Part shown: positions 25,601 to 32,007 of the stretch, piece by piece
Position numbering within the stretch: position 1 is the stretch's first letter
How the letters are laid out: each line of letters starts with the position of its first letter
NCBI GenBank assembly: GCA_036244855.1
Contig: BQKZ01000649.1
Coordinates: 85,172-122,377 of the forward strand
Direction of reading: 5' to 3'
Source: Temnopleurus reevesii
Lineage: Eukaryota; Echinodermata; Echinoidea; Temnopleuroida; Temnopleuridae
Length of the DNA stretch: 37,206 nt
Made by a program: the position numbers and the translations under genes
Notes under the pieces: model-generated
What the model was told of the DNA's origin: nothing
What the model saw: the letters and a program-made list of their open reading frames with translations, nothing else
Databases searched by the model: none

Positions 25601-28600
25601 TGAGACAAGTGGAGTGGAGCTCAGAAAGAGGAATGTCACACCTTATGTGTATGAGTGAGTCAAAATGTAGATCTTAGCATAGCTGTACTTTGGTATGATT
25701 ATTTAGAGTCAGAACAGTTATAATAGACCAGTTAATTTGGCAGTACAATAGAAAGTTACATTTTGAAGGGAAAAAAACTTGTGTGTCTTCTCCATAATAT
25801 ATCTCCGGTTTCTTTTATGCTCTGTAATACTTTATCCTATTGACTTATCTATGATTCTAATTGTATAATTGTTAAATAAATGATAAAGATGTTACATCGG
25901 CCATAATGTCTCTTCAAAATGTAGACATATATACATTTATATATGTGTATTGAAAGATAGGGCAACTTTATTATGTTTGCTAGTGTTCAAAAGGACTATT
26001 GATTTCTCCAGTCAATGTCTTCTTTTAAATTTACTTATCTAAGAATAAGGAGTAGTTCTCATCAGCTGTTAAGTTGTATGCAGGATTCTTGTATCCAGAA
26101 TTTACATCTTTGAAAACCTCTTAGAGTTGGGAAGGTACATTTATTTGTTGCACATCTCTCATAATATAATGAAATATGTGTTAGTATGTGGAATAATATA
26201 AGCTTTTAACATGTTTGATATCTAGGAATGGTGAAAAAGGCCTTGAGAATGGAAAGTGAGTTCAAATTTTTCGAGGGAGATTTACGTTCATATGAAATTT
26301 GAACAAATCTGTATTTAAGAGAACGTTGTAAAACCAGAAATTTTCATATCATCCTATGAGGTGCAATCCGACACCAATTCTTTGTTCAACATATTCAACC
26401 ATTTCTTTCTGTAAAGGAGCTCTTTTTTTTCAATTAAATTTGTGACAGCGTCATTTCTGGTTTTACAGCATGAGAAATCATTAATGGTGGTTGGGAGGTG
26501 TATTATACGTTATTATTTACATTCTTAATATGTTAGTTGTATCAGCTTATATTCTAAAATTATCCATCATGTTGCAGAAACATCACACATTATAAAGAAA
26601 GGTACTAACAATGTTTATACACAATAACATTAATATGACGATGTATACAAAGTGCTGCAATAGTGAATCTTGTGAAAATGTTGAGGATTTTGTATTTGAT
26701 GAAAGTTGCATAATTATGTTAATCTTCTAACAATAGGATGCTGGTCTATTGGTAACAGCTATTATTTAGTATGTTTGGGAATATTTGGATAAACGATACC
26801 TCTCCCCTTCATCTTGCTGAAAGTCTGATTGTGGTCCATTGTATCCTTAACGCAAATATTTACTCAACCCTATCTGGCCTGGAAAGAGAAGGGGGACAAT
26901 TTGACCCCCCCCCCCCTCAACATTTTTTTGAGTGTGACTTTTTTCTTTCAGGTTTTGCGCAACTTTATTTTTGAAATAGCCGAGGCCAGAAAGGGTTATC
27001 AAATACTCATTTTCCAAGATCCTGATAAGTCAAGTAGTCAATATGTTGAAAAGGTCAAAATCAGGCAGCATAAATAATTTCCTGTTCAAGCCCATACAAT
27101 TGTACTAACACATAAGAGAAATGTCTTCCCCAGTTATTCTTCAAAGAAATGTAGTATAGCTGCCAAACTTGTTTGCTAATGACAGGGAAGCTCCTCTCTT
27201 TTGTCTGTTAGAGCCATTGTGAAAGATTGAATGGGCAGTTGTTTAATTTGTTAAGCTCCTTTGTCCTTTACTATATTTGCCCATTCAAAAGACATGACTG
27301 AGGGAAACTCAAATTTAGATCAATTCAGACATAGGTGCCCTACGCTTTGTCTCTTTTAATTTTCAGCATGAATCTTAACATATTTCTCCCAATTATAACC
27401 CAGTTATATGAGACCATTGCCTTTAAAATCTTATTGAAACCTGATTTATTTTTTGTTGGTGTCATGTTAAAACTAACATTGTTGAATTATCAAATGCATG
27501 AATTATGTTTTAGTGTTTCCTATGATTTCTGGTTATTCTGATAGAAATTTATTCTTTTGAATTCCTTCTTCCAAGCAACTGATATTGTTTCTTGGTTTAC
27601 AATTTTTTTTTTTTATTCCTAATTGATATTATCTACCACCAGATAATTGTGACTAATTGTATTATTTGTCACAGTTAGTCATGTTTTGTCCACCACTTTG
27701 TGACAGCCAATTTAAATAAATATGATGTACACATTTTGAATGTGTATAAGTAATTCTGACATTTTTAATGCCTCTGATTCTGAAGTTGGCATCATAGGCA
27801 TTATTTTAAAGAGCCTTTAGCAAGCAAGTATCCAAAGTCTGAATGCTTTAGAAAGCCATTACTCACCAACAAATATTTATCTTGATAAACAAAGTTTAGT
27901 CCAAAATGAAATACTGCATAACTATAAGCTGAAATGTTCGCTTGGGCTTTAATTTTGCTAATTTCTCTACCATGATTTTTATTTTTTTCATTCATTATAG
28001 TACCCATAGATATACAATGATCTTTCAAATTATGAAAATTAAAACCTGCTAATAATACGCCACCCCCCCCCCCCCCCCATGGAAGTATATATACATTTGC
28101 ACATTTTAGCCATTTTATGTGGGGATATCTCATGGGAACTTGTATGTAATTAATTTGAGTGTTATGAAATAAAAGCGTTTGCAGATCTTTTTTTTTTGTT
28201 CAATAAAATTAATGTGTCACATGAAAACTGATTTTCTACTTACTATATGCAAAAAAGTAAAAATCAACAAAAATGCTAATACTGATCGCTAAAATTCATT
28301 TACACCAGAATATTAGCTTTCATAGAAAAAAATTACAACATTTTTAGATGAGACACATAAAAATGTATATATTTATCTCTATGCTTTAAAGATTCATGTT
28401 TTATTCTGTTAATTTCTTTCAGCCCGAAGGCTCCATTCCCTCATGGTCGCATTCAGATGACTATTAGATACAGTTCACCCAGAGGCAAAGTCATTGTTGT
28501 CATCCACAAAGCATCGTGAGTAATACAACTTAGATATCATATCATGTGGGATGCATACATTGTAAAAATCATATATTTTTAATACCCATTCTTTACAAAA

Positions 28601-30923
28601 CTGCTCACTCTGTGTTTAAGTAAAACTCTGGTATTACAAGCTGTATGGTTTTTTAAGTGAAAACCAGGTGCAACATCCAGAATATTCCTCAACATGTCAC
28701 TGACAGAAACTGTCAGGAACAAGTTCATAATTTACTGTAAAAATGGCTCTTATGGTACTGCTGGTCTGCATAAGAGATTTCAGAACTCATTTTACTACTT
28801 ACTTTGTCAGAGCATATTTACATGTATCATGATTCATTGAGAAGAAGATTCTATTCTCTCCTGGTGTCCATTGAATCCATTTACACCATGCAATTTTGGC
28901 TTCTATTTTTTTCATACTTTTCCAGGCAACTGACGATTCCCGACTCTGAGGACATGCCAGATTCTTATATCAGGGCGTATCTTTTACCAGACAAGTCTAA
29001 AGGAGGAAAACAGAAGACCAAAGTCATCAAAGATACAAGAGATCCAGTCTTTGACCACACGTAAGTATCGTCAAACCGTTATCCTGAATGAGAGAAAAAA
29101 TAAGGATATTCAGCTTTTATACAAAAACCTGTTAGTAAAATTAGATATACCTCTAAATTTTTAACTTTAATTAATTACTATTCTCTAAAAAATGTATTAT
29201 TCACTATTGCCATTTTGTTATAATGAGCTTGCTTTTGGAAATGAAAAATTATGACTTTTTGACAAGCACAGGGTATGTCCCCTGAGTTGCTAGGTAATTT
29301 GATGATTTAATGTCAAACTTTGAGCCTCAGTCCAACCGTAGGGAAGATTGTCCACCTTATTAAGTAACAAATACTCAAATCCTAAAAAGTCTGTAATGAT
29401 TTGATCGAAATAAACCATCAACTTGCTTTCTATAAATGATTGATGATGAAATACCTGTAATCTTTGAAATATAATAATTTAGTTCATGTTTCTTCACTAG
29501 GTTTGAGTTCGCATGCACATCAACAGAGCTATCAGAGAGGGTTCTGGATATCTGTGTCAAGAATTCACATTCTTTCCTTCACCTTTCCAACCCAACCATT
29601 GGTCAGGTATGTAGTTTATCCATTTTATTTCATATGTATGTTTTATGCCCTAATTTCCAATGTCTTGATTCATTTATATGGTCATTATTCAAACAAAAAT
29701 GCCAAAAATTTCAGAAGAATTTCCCATTAAAAAAAACAGATATTTTTATATTCATTTATATTCATAACCATCATAACTGAGGCTGATTCTTTTTAATTTT
29801 TAGGAAGAACATAAGTAATGTAGACTATATTCATGGTAGTCTTCATAATGGTTGTGTTACACAAACATTGTATAAAAAATGATAAATAAGAAGTAGCATA
29901 TTGTAATGATAGATTACGATAACTTGAATGTTAGTCCCCTGATTGTAAAGTGGGTACATTTATTGGAAGTAATTACTGTAAACTATACATTTCCATGAAC
30001 ATTTAGTGTCAGTTTTTCAAGGACACAATGTTCCCGAAAATGAAATCCTAATGACAGTTAACCTTATGTAATTTACATGTCATTAGTGATATTTTATTTG
30101 TGATTATTTCATGTTAATGATAATTGTGGCTGGTTGTATAGCGCTAAGGCCCACCTTTTGGTGCTCATGCAATACAGCCATTGGTATTTTTTCATGCAAT
30201 ATACTTTTGATTCACTATAATGTACTTCAATAACCAAATTTAGTCATGCCATTTTTCTCTCTCTTACCATTGTAGGTCGACATTGACCTTGCCACACTGG
30301 ACCTCAGTAAAGCCACCACTGAATGGTATGTACTTTAATCACACCATTATCTGCAGTATGAGTGCTGAAGAATTGGAAGGTCTCCTCTTATTTTGATGGA
30401 GATAGATATACAAGACAAGTTACAATTGAATAATGCAATACAGATTGATTTGATGAATAGATTGTTTGATAATGTCATTGCAGTTTTCTTTTGATGCATT
30501 ATTTTAGATTTTGGTCAAATTGTACCCATTCAAAATCGTTTTCATCCTAGCAATCCTAGTACAACTCTTTAAAATGCACTCTTTAAAAATGGAAACTGAA
30601 ATTCAAAATGGAAATGTTGTGAAGAGTTTAAAGACTTGGTTTGACCTTGATCGTAGGCGGAAAAATTAGATAATCAGATTTACAAAAAAAGAGGAAAAAC
30701 TATTGAAGTACATGAGACAATAAATAAGAAAGTTATGAATATTCTAATGAAATAACTGAACAGTGATTGTGATAGATTATCAAGTGGATGAATTTTACAT
30801 CAAAAAATTTCCTATCGTATGACCTGATTGTATTACATTGTTTGTTTGTTTGTTTGCAGGTATAATCTGAAGAGAGTGAGCCCAGACAGTGTGTCAAGAC
30901 TATCGATGAGCTTTACAACGTGA
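1340..30923 (+). CDS. ESYT2: Extended synaptotagmin (E-Syt2/3-like), 25-exon gene
   Basis: Joined exons: 1340-1651, 4212-4253, 6001-6138, 8889-8965, 11669-11744, 12292-12381, 13331-13386, 13968-14088, 15409-15508, 15792-15862, 16160-16245, 16769-16817, 17502-17591, 18368-18466, 20919-20993, 21633-21719 (15 and 16 repeated at 22664-22738 and 23378-23464), 24404-24553, 24830-24886, 25401-25654, 26226-26255, 28423-28515, 28926-29060, 29501-29606, 30276-30325, 30860-30923. All phases agree and give about 835 aa, slightly shorter than human E-Syt2 (about 890-920). Visible order: membrane hairpin, SMP, C2A, C2B, acidic linker, C2C. Family knowledge: ER-anchored tether at ER-plasma membrane contacts; the SMP groove carries glycerolipids, C2A senses Ca2+ and C2C binds PI(4,5)P2. 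Oddities are an in-frame TGA at 16202 in C2A and a duplicated exon 15-16 block beside an N. The E-Syt2 rather than E-Syt1 call rests on three C2 domains and the alignment of linker and C2C; invertebrates usually have a single gene. Confidence 0.95.
1652..4211 (+). other. ESYT2: Intron 1
   Basis: AT-rich, no coding segment seen. It holds GATGATG-rich stretches at about 2045-2140, an ACCGGTACCGGTACC palindrome at 2216-2230 and a two-copy 64-bp tandem repeat at 3742-3872. Confidence 0.9.
3742..3872. repeat. 64-bp tandem repeat, 2 copies
   Basis: Two adjacent copies, starting AAACATGATG and AAACATGATC, differ by one base that I can see (GATGTAG versus GATCTAG). Each contains ATTGGTTGGCTTCATTGTC. 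Entirely within intron 1. Confidence 0.92.
4212..4253 (+). CDS. ESYT2: E-Syt exon 2: start of SMP domain
   Basis: A 42-nt exon, residues 105-118, VYFPDIERAEWLKK. It corresponds to the FPDVERAEWLNK signature that opens the SMP domain in vertebrate E-Syts. The acceptor is TTTCAG and the donor GTAGGT, phase 0 to 0. Confidence 0.96.
4254..6000 (+). other. ESYT2: Intron 2
   Basis: AT-rich, no exon or element that I can support. It has several TACATGTAC palindromes near 5853-5915. Confidence 0.85.
6001..6138 (+). CDS. ESYT2: E-Syt exon 3: SMP domain
   Basis: Residues 119-164. It begins IVKHLWPYVEGYVEDLL and contains SVEPAVQ, the counterpart of the vertebrate HMWPF...TIEPAV segment that forms the first helix of the SMP barrel. 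The acceptor is GATGTAG and the donor GTAAGT; phase 0 on both sides. Confidence 0.96.
6139..8888 (+). other. ESYT2: Intron 3
   Basis: Non-coding. It contains the hairpin element at 6263-6515 and a smaller inverted pair, CTCCTCACACCT at about 7011 with AGGTGTGAGGGG at about 7224. Otherwise AT-rich unique-looking sequence. Confidence 0.85.
6263..6515. mobile_element. Nested hairpin element, about 250 bp
   Basis: TTTGAGGACTCTGTGTTCTA at the left pairs with TAGAACACAGAGTCCTCAAA at the right, and CCTTGCATTGAA with TTCAATGCAAGG. CAGCACTCAAC pairs with GTTGAGTGCTG further in. The centre holds another palindrome (ATCACACATAACCCTCTG with CCAGAGGTTTGTGAT). Nearly the whole element folds on itself, as in fold-back MITEs. 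Confidence 0.8.
8889..8965 (+). CDS. ESYT2: E-Syt exon 4: SMP domain
   Basis: Residues 165-189 plus two bases of the next codon. It contains PRIGGVKAYTEHVGRDEM followed by ILDLEI, matching the VNGVKVYTENVDKRQIILDL strand of vertebrate E-Syts. TTTGCAG acceptor, GTGAGT donor, ends in phase 2. Confidence 0.95.
8966..11668 (+). other. ESYT2: Intron 4
   Basis: Non-coding. I checked the short open frames around 10283-11500 and see no splice-framed or family-like coding segment. Palindromes such as GTACATGTACATGTATGTAC occur near 11112. Confidence 0.85.
11669..11744 (+). CDS. ESYT2: E-Syt exon 5: SMP domain
   Basis: Its first base completes a Phe codon, then YAGDCDIEISVKTVKRL and KAGIQDLQ. This corresponds to the YVGNCEIDLEIKR strand of the SMP domain. 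TTCTATAG acceptor, GTATCA donor. Confidence 0.95.
12072..12210. mobile_element. Tigger/pogo-like MITE fragment in intron 5
   Basis: Contains CTCGATACAACGAGCACGGA, TATAACGAGG and a later TATAACGAGCACGG, the style of termini seen in Tc1/mariner Tigger-like elements. It shares the order GAGGAAAT...TGGTCCCA with the element at 31830-32007. No complete inverted terminus was found, so it may be truncated. Confidence 0.55.
12292..12381 (+). CDS. ESYT2: E-Syt exon 6: SMP domain
   Basis: Residues 216-245, starting LHGNLRVEMRPIV and containing MPLVGGMSVYFLNRP. It matches HGTMRVILEPLIGDMPLVGALSVFFLRKP closely in length and pattern. GCTTTTAG acceptor, GTAAGT donor, phase 0 to 0. Confidence 0.97.
12382..13330 (+). 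other. ESYT2: Intron 6
   Basis: AT-rich; no element or coding signal recognised. Confidence 0.8.
13331..13386 (+). CDS. ESYT2: E-Syt exon 7: SMP domain
   Basis: Residues 246-263 plus two bases: AIDFNLTNLADLLDVPGL. It is equivalent to the NWTGLTNLLDVPGL motif of vertebrate E-Syts. GATGTAG acceptor; the donor is GTAAAA, a weaker but acceptable site. Confidence 0.95.
13387..13967 (+). other. ESYT2: Intron 7
   Basis: AT-rich; nothing recognised beyond the splice sites. Confidence 0.8.
13968..14088 (+). CDS. ESYT2: E-Syt exon 8: end of SMP domain
   Basis: Its first base completes a Ser codon, followed by residues 265-304. It contains CFLVLPNRIPITL and ends ELKYPMPK. Vertebrate E-Syts read YLVLPNRITVPL and LRFPIPK here, the hinge between SMP and C2A. 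TTACCAG acceptor, GTGAGA donor, phase 0 at the end. Confidence 0.96.
14139..14941. mobile_element. Possible insertion in intron 8 flanked by 17-bp direct repeats
   Basis: AACATTGTGATACCTAT occurs at 14139-14155 and again at 14925-14941. Just inside the left copy is a T run, as expected for the poly(A) tail of a minus-strand retroposon. Inside, ATTCCATGCCGC near 14220 is inverted as GCGGCATGGAAT near 14803. The insert has no ORF and I cannot name a family. Confidence 0.45.
15409..15508 (+). CDS. ESYT2: E-Syt exon 9: C2A, first Ca2+ loop
   Basis: Residues 305-337 plus one base. GVLRITAVEARNLVRAD opens the C2A fold, and KKGKSDPYLVI carries the conserved SDPY Asp of calcium-binding loop 1. Acceptor CATTCAG, donor GTAAAT, phase 1 at the end. 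Confidence 0.96.
15792..15862 (+). CDS. ESYT2: E-Syt exon 10: C2A middle strands
   Basis: Two bases complete a Val codon, then GMQKFKTKVINNNLNPKWNQ and TFE. NLNPKWN is the classic C2 motif between loops 1 and 2 (human NLSPKWNE). GTTACAG acceptor, GTGAGT donor, phase 0 at the end. Confidence 0.96.
16160..16245 (+). CDS. ESYT2: E-Syt exon 11: C2A loop 3, with in-frame TGA
   Basis: It reads ALVYEEHGQTLDVD, then TGA (16202-16204), then WDEDPGSKDDPLG. Human E-Syt2 reads ALVYEHPGQELEIELFDEDPDKDDFLG, so the stop replaces a single residue (Leu in human) and the frame continues intact through the Ca2+-binding loop 3 acidic cluster. Exon borders are normal (TTTCAG, GTGAGT). Taken literally, the TGA would truncate the protein at codon 376. 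A base error or a null allele is more likely than a functional stop. Confidence 0.9.
16246..16768 (+). other. ESYT2: Intron 11
   Basis: AT-rich, no alternative copy of exon 11 or other coding signal seen. Confidence 0.8.
16769..16817 (+). CDS. ESYT2: E-Syt exon 12: C2A
   Basis: Its first base completes an Asn codon, then LSIDIHYISKMGSFDS. It corresponds to LMIDLIEVEKERLLDE in human E-Syt2. CTTTTCAG acceptor, GTGAGT donor, phase 0 at the end. Exons 11 and 12 together are 135 nt, so skipping both would keep frame. Confidence 0.9.
16818..17501 (+). other. ESYT2: Intron 12
   Basis: AT-rich, nothing recognised. Confidence 0.8.
17502..17591 (+). CDS. ESYT2: E-Syt exon 13: end of C2A
   Basis: Residues 407-436. 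WLPLEDIKHGDLHLHLEWL matches the human WFTLDEVTRGKLHLKLEWL, the last strand of C2A. Acceptor ATTTTAG, donor GTAAGA, phase 0 to 0. Confidence 0.96.
17592..18367 (+). other. ESYT2: Intron 13
   Basis: Non-coding. A diverged inverted pair, TCATCAAATTCATGACAC near 17824 against GTGTCACTAATTTGATG near 17951, may be an old fold-back remnant. Confidence 0.7.
18368..18466 (+). CDS. ESYT2: E-Syt exon 14: C2A-C2B junction and first C2B strand
   Basis: Residues 437-469. A short linker is followed by CALLVVKLDSAKDLP, matching human SALLILYLDSARNLP. The acceptor region is GAGCAG (a NAGNAG), which could add one Gln if the first AG is used. Donor GTAATG, phase 0 to 0. Confidence 0.94.
18467..20918 (+). other. 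ESYT2: Intron 14
   Basis: Non-coding, AT-rich. It contains a 12-nt stretch at 18814-18825 framed by splice-like signals, which I do not accept as an exon, and the left part of the duplicated segment from 20055. Confidence 0.8.
20919..20993 (+). CDS. ESYT2: E-Syt exon 15 (first copy): C2B
   Basis: Residues 470-494: VSSRSTSMPSPVCTLKVGQT then TQKSH. It matches the human C2B segment ending NPNPVVQMSVGHKAQES, in which the usual calcium-loop Asp is also absent. CTCTAG acceptor, GTAAGT donor, phase 0 to 0. An identical copy lies at 22664-22738. Confidence 0.93.
21633..21719 (+). CDS. ESYT2: E-Syt exon 16 (first copy): C2B
   Basis: Residues 495-523, VQLKTVRPVWEETYHFLVMN then PALQSLDIE. RPVWEE is the counterpart of NEPVWEENFTFF in vertebrates. 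TTTTAG acceptor, GTGAGA donor, phase 0 to 0. Identical copy at 23378-23464. Confidence 0.94.
21802..21802. other. Single N at the copy junction
   Basis: The only ambiguous base I noticed, lying exactly between the end of repeat copy 1 and the start of copy 2. It behaves like a minimal assembly gap. Confidence 0.95.
22664..22738 (+). CDS. ESYT2: E-Syt exon 15, duplicate copy (probable assembly duplicate)
   Basis: Same 75 nt as 20919-20993, with the same splice borders. Including both copies with exon 16 would insert 54 extra residues and repeat the centre of C2B, which the C2 fold should not tolerate. The N at 21802 at the copy join points to an unmerged haplotype or contig overlap. Confidence 0.8.
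23378..23464 (+). CDS. ESYT2: E-Syt exon 16, duplicate copy (probable assembly duplicate)
   Basis: Same 87 nt as 21633-21719, with identical borders. It is this copy that is contiguous with the following intron and exon 17, whereas the first copy is contiguous with exon 14. Confidence 0.8.
23465..24403 (+). other. ESYT2: Intron 16 (after the second copy)
   Basis: Non-coding; carries the dispersed repeat at 23911-24120. Confidence 0.85.
23911..24120. repeat. Dispersed 'gaggcattatg...gtccgtccgt' repeat
   Basis: Contains GGAGGCATTATGTTTTGGGG, then TTGTCCGTCCGTGCGTCTGT and a segment with CAAAGGTCAATTGTCAC. I recall this as a common dispersed repeat of sea urchin and other marine invertebrate genomes. 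The boundaries are approximate. Confidence 0.6.
24404..24553 (+). CDS. ESYT2: E-Syt exon 17: end of C2B
   Basis: Residues 524-573. VTDNKKGNKLGTLSVPLKEI is followed by QPFKLSNSGPQSSMVLKL. Human has EVRDEQHQCSLGNLKVPL and QRFQLSNSGPNSTIKMKIALRV. FKLSNSGP is a strong family signature. ATCTTCAG acceptor, GTAAGT donor, phase 0 to 0. Confidence 0.97.
24830..24886 (+). CDS. ESYT2: E-Syt exon 18: start of linker
   Basis: Residues 574-592, ALEKAQAREEGPFEPMSAL, the charged beginning of the C2B-C2C linker. Acceptor TACCAG, donor GTTAGT (weak second half), phase 0 to 0. Confidence 0.88.
24887..25400 (+). other. ESYT2: Intron 18
   Basis: Non-coding. A T-run then G9 tract lies at 25180-25196. GATCAACTGCAAAT near 25000 is the reverse complement of ATTTGCAGTTGAT seen near 21424 and 33381, suggesting remnants of one dispersed repeat. 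Confidence 0.6.
25401..25654 (+). CDS. ESYT2: E-Syt exon 19: acidic low-complexity linker
   Basis: 84 codons plus two bases. Rich in Asp, Glu, Ser, Pro and Gly (VIEDEDDG, PDDEEGAS, GSPPPNGNSPG). This corresponds to the disordered, poorly conserved region between C2B and C2C. CTTGTAG acceptor, GTGAGT donor, phase 2 at the end. No domain is recognisable. Confidence 0.88.
26226..26255 (+). CDS. ESYT2: E-Syt exon 20: probable 30-nt microexon
   Basis: Framed by TATCTAG and GTGAGT, phase 2 to phase 2, 30 nt. It encodes ENGEKGLENG. The LENG echoes the QLENG just before C2C in human E-Syt2, which supports it being real. Because it is symmetric, the gene reads through with or without it. Confidence 0.6.
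26327..26467. mobile_element. Small element with perfect 15-bp inverted ends
   Basis: TGTAAAACCAGAAAT at 26327-26341 is perfectly inverted as ATTTCTGGTTTTACA at 26453-26467, spanning 141 bp. It could be a tiny MITE, or a hairpin in the pre-mRNA between the two candidate microexons. Confidence 0.5.
26578..26601 (+). CDS. ESYT2: Possible 24-nt cassette microexon
   Basis: Bounded by GTTGCAG and GTACTA, phase 2 to phase 2, encoding about NITHYKE. It would extend the linker by eight residues before C2C. The evidence is only the splice signals and the preserved frame; I see no counterpart in known E-Syts, so this is tentative. Confidence 0.3.
28423..28515 (+). CDS. ESYT2: E-Syt exon 21: C2C first strands
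   Basis: One base completes the preceding codon, then PKAPFPHGRIQMTIRYSS and PRGKVIVVIHKA. Human E-Syt2 reads PLGQIQLTIRHSSQRNKLIVVVHACRN. CTTTCAG acceptor, GTGAGT donor, phase 2 at the end. Confidence 0.96.
28926..29060 (+). CDS. ESYT2: E-Syt exon 22: C2C core and basic patch
   Basis: Contains MPDSYIRAYLLPDKSKGGKQ, then KTKVIKDTRDPVFDH. Human: [35 protein letters not shown]. The run of Lys in KSKGGKQKTKVIK fits the PI(4,5)P2-binding basic patch of C2C. TTTCCAG acceptor, GTAAGT donor. Confidence 0.97.
29061..29500 (+). other. ESYT2: Intron 22
   Basis: AT-rich, nothing recognised. Confidence 0.8.
29501..29606 (+). CDS. ESYT2: E-Syt exon 23: C2C
   Basis: One base completes Thr, then FEFACTSTELSERVLDICVK and NSHSFL, ending PTIGQ. 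Human reads FDFSVSLPEVQRRTLDVAVKNS. TTCACTAG acceptor, GTATGT donor, phase 0 at the end. Confidence 0.95.
29607..30275 (+). other. ESYT2: Intron 23
   Basis: Non-coding. At about 30137-30180 it carries GGTTGTATAGCGCTAAGG, sharing TTGTATAGCGC with the repeats at 471-497 and 36391-36417. Confidence 0.75.
30276..30325 (+). CDS. ESYT2: E-Syt exon 24: C2C
   Basis: VDIDLATLDLSKATTE plus TG of a Trp codon. Human: VLVALASEELAKGWTQW. TTGTAG acceptor, GTATGT donor. Confidence 0.93.
30326..30859 (+). other. ESYT2: Intron 24
   Basis: AT-rich, ending in a TTTG microsatellite just before the acceptor of the last exon. Confidence 0.8.
30860..30923 (+). CDS. ESYT2: E-Syt exon 25: C-terminus and stop
   Basis: The first G completes Trp, then YNLKRVSPDSVSRLSMSFTT and TGA at 30921-30923. 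WYNL corresponds to the WYDL that ends C2C in vertebrates. Acceptor TTTGCAG, preceded by a run of TTTG repeats. Confidence 0.95.
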
Positions 30924-31680
30924 CACCAATATATCAACCAACATCCAATTAAACTTTATACAAGGCTGAACTGAGGAATGGATTACAACTAACAGATATT
31001 CACACATCACACATTTTGCAATTCATTAATAGCATGTATTAATTTGTTTATAAATAGATTGCGTCCTTGATTCTAATTGGCTTTCATTTTTGTTTGTTAT
31101 TGCACAAGACAAAAGGACCATTCTGACTTTAGTACAATGCACAACCTAAAACACCTGCCTCAGACTGATTGTGACTTCAAAGATCAAATTCAAAATTTTG
31201 ATTAGATTTGGATGTACACAATCTATTGTTATCTTTTCTACCTTGTAATTGGTGTATTTGGGTGCTAGCTTCAAAGTAGTGCGATATTTACTTTAGTCAA
31301 CTTTCCTTTTATGTGCTATTGAGACATATTTTGGTTCAAAAGTTAAATTGTCTGTGGTGCTCTGATTCTTGTGTCATCGTGTGCTGTTAGAAACTGCATG
31401 GTAAATTCAATCAACCTGCTTTTTCAACCAACTAATAATTAAATTTTCACTAATCTTAATATTAATGCACTTACTAATTCTAATGCAGATGTAAGTCAAG
31501 CACATAAAAACAATTATTTGTGCTCTTTGCATAGAACACAAGCTTAATGCACCCAATTGCAGGTTTAATGGTTGTAAGAGAGGGTATAATGACACAATTT
31601 ATCAGCTTTCCTGCAATTTGATTCTGAATCTTGTATGGTACAGCTTGGTGAATAAAGCAGTGTAAATGATGATTAAAACA
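30924..31680 (+). other. ESYT2: Likely 3' UTR of E-Syt
   Basis: Follows the stop codon without recognisable coding sequence. The first AATAAA is at 31651-31656, with weaker ATTAAA at 30948 and 31438. The true cleavage site cannot be set from sequence alone, and a longer UTR is possible. Confidence 0.45.
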
Positions 31681-31829
31681 CATCTGGACGATGAGGCACT
31701 TTACCATATGGATGGTAAATTTTGCTTATATCTTGTAAAATCATGAGGATAATTATGTGGTTATTTGTGTACTTTGTGTTCATTTCTTATATCATGTGTA
31801 GTGAACAATAGCTTAGCAGTATTGTAGTA

Positions 31830-32007
31830 CAGTGGAAACTTGGTATAAAGAGATCTGATATAACAAAATATCTGATATAAAGAGGAAATAATCTGGTCCC
31901 AGCTCTTAATTTCTAATTGTTTTTTTTTAACTCTGCTATAAAGAGATTACTGCTATAACAAGGTATTTTTATGGCCCCAAGCACCTTGTTATACTGAGTT
32001 TCCACTG
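31830..32007. mobile_element. MITE with CAGTGGAAAC terminal inverted repeats
   Basis: Starts CAGTGGAAACTTGGTATAA and ends TTATACTGAGTTTCCACTG, imperfect 19-bp inverted ends, 178 bp. Interior repeats of 'CTGATATAA' and 'GCTATAAAGAG' type fit non-autonomous Tc1/mariner (Tigger/pogo-like) elements. TA precedes the left end, but a clean TA duplication on the right is not visible. Confidence 0.7.

Larger units (their letters stand above)
26256..28422 (+). other. ESYT2: Intron 20
   Basis: Non-coding except for the tentative 24-nt microexon at 26578. Contains a 15-bp inverted-repeat element (26327-26467), C12 at 26905-26916, C16 at 28063-28078 and a small hairpin near 27650-27681. Confidence 0.8.

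Noticed and set aside
27801..28133. 110-residue open frame on the minus strand
   Set aside because: It contains a poly-Gly run from the C16 tract, lies in an intron, and shows no domain or splice structure.
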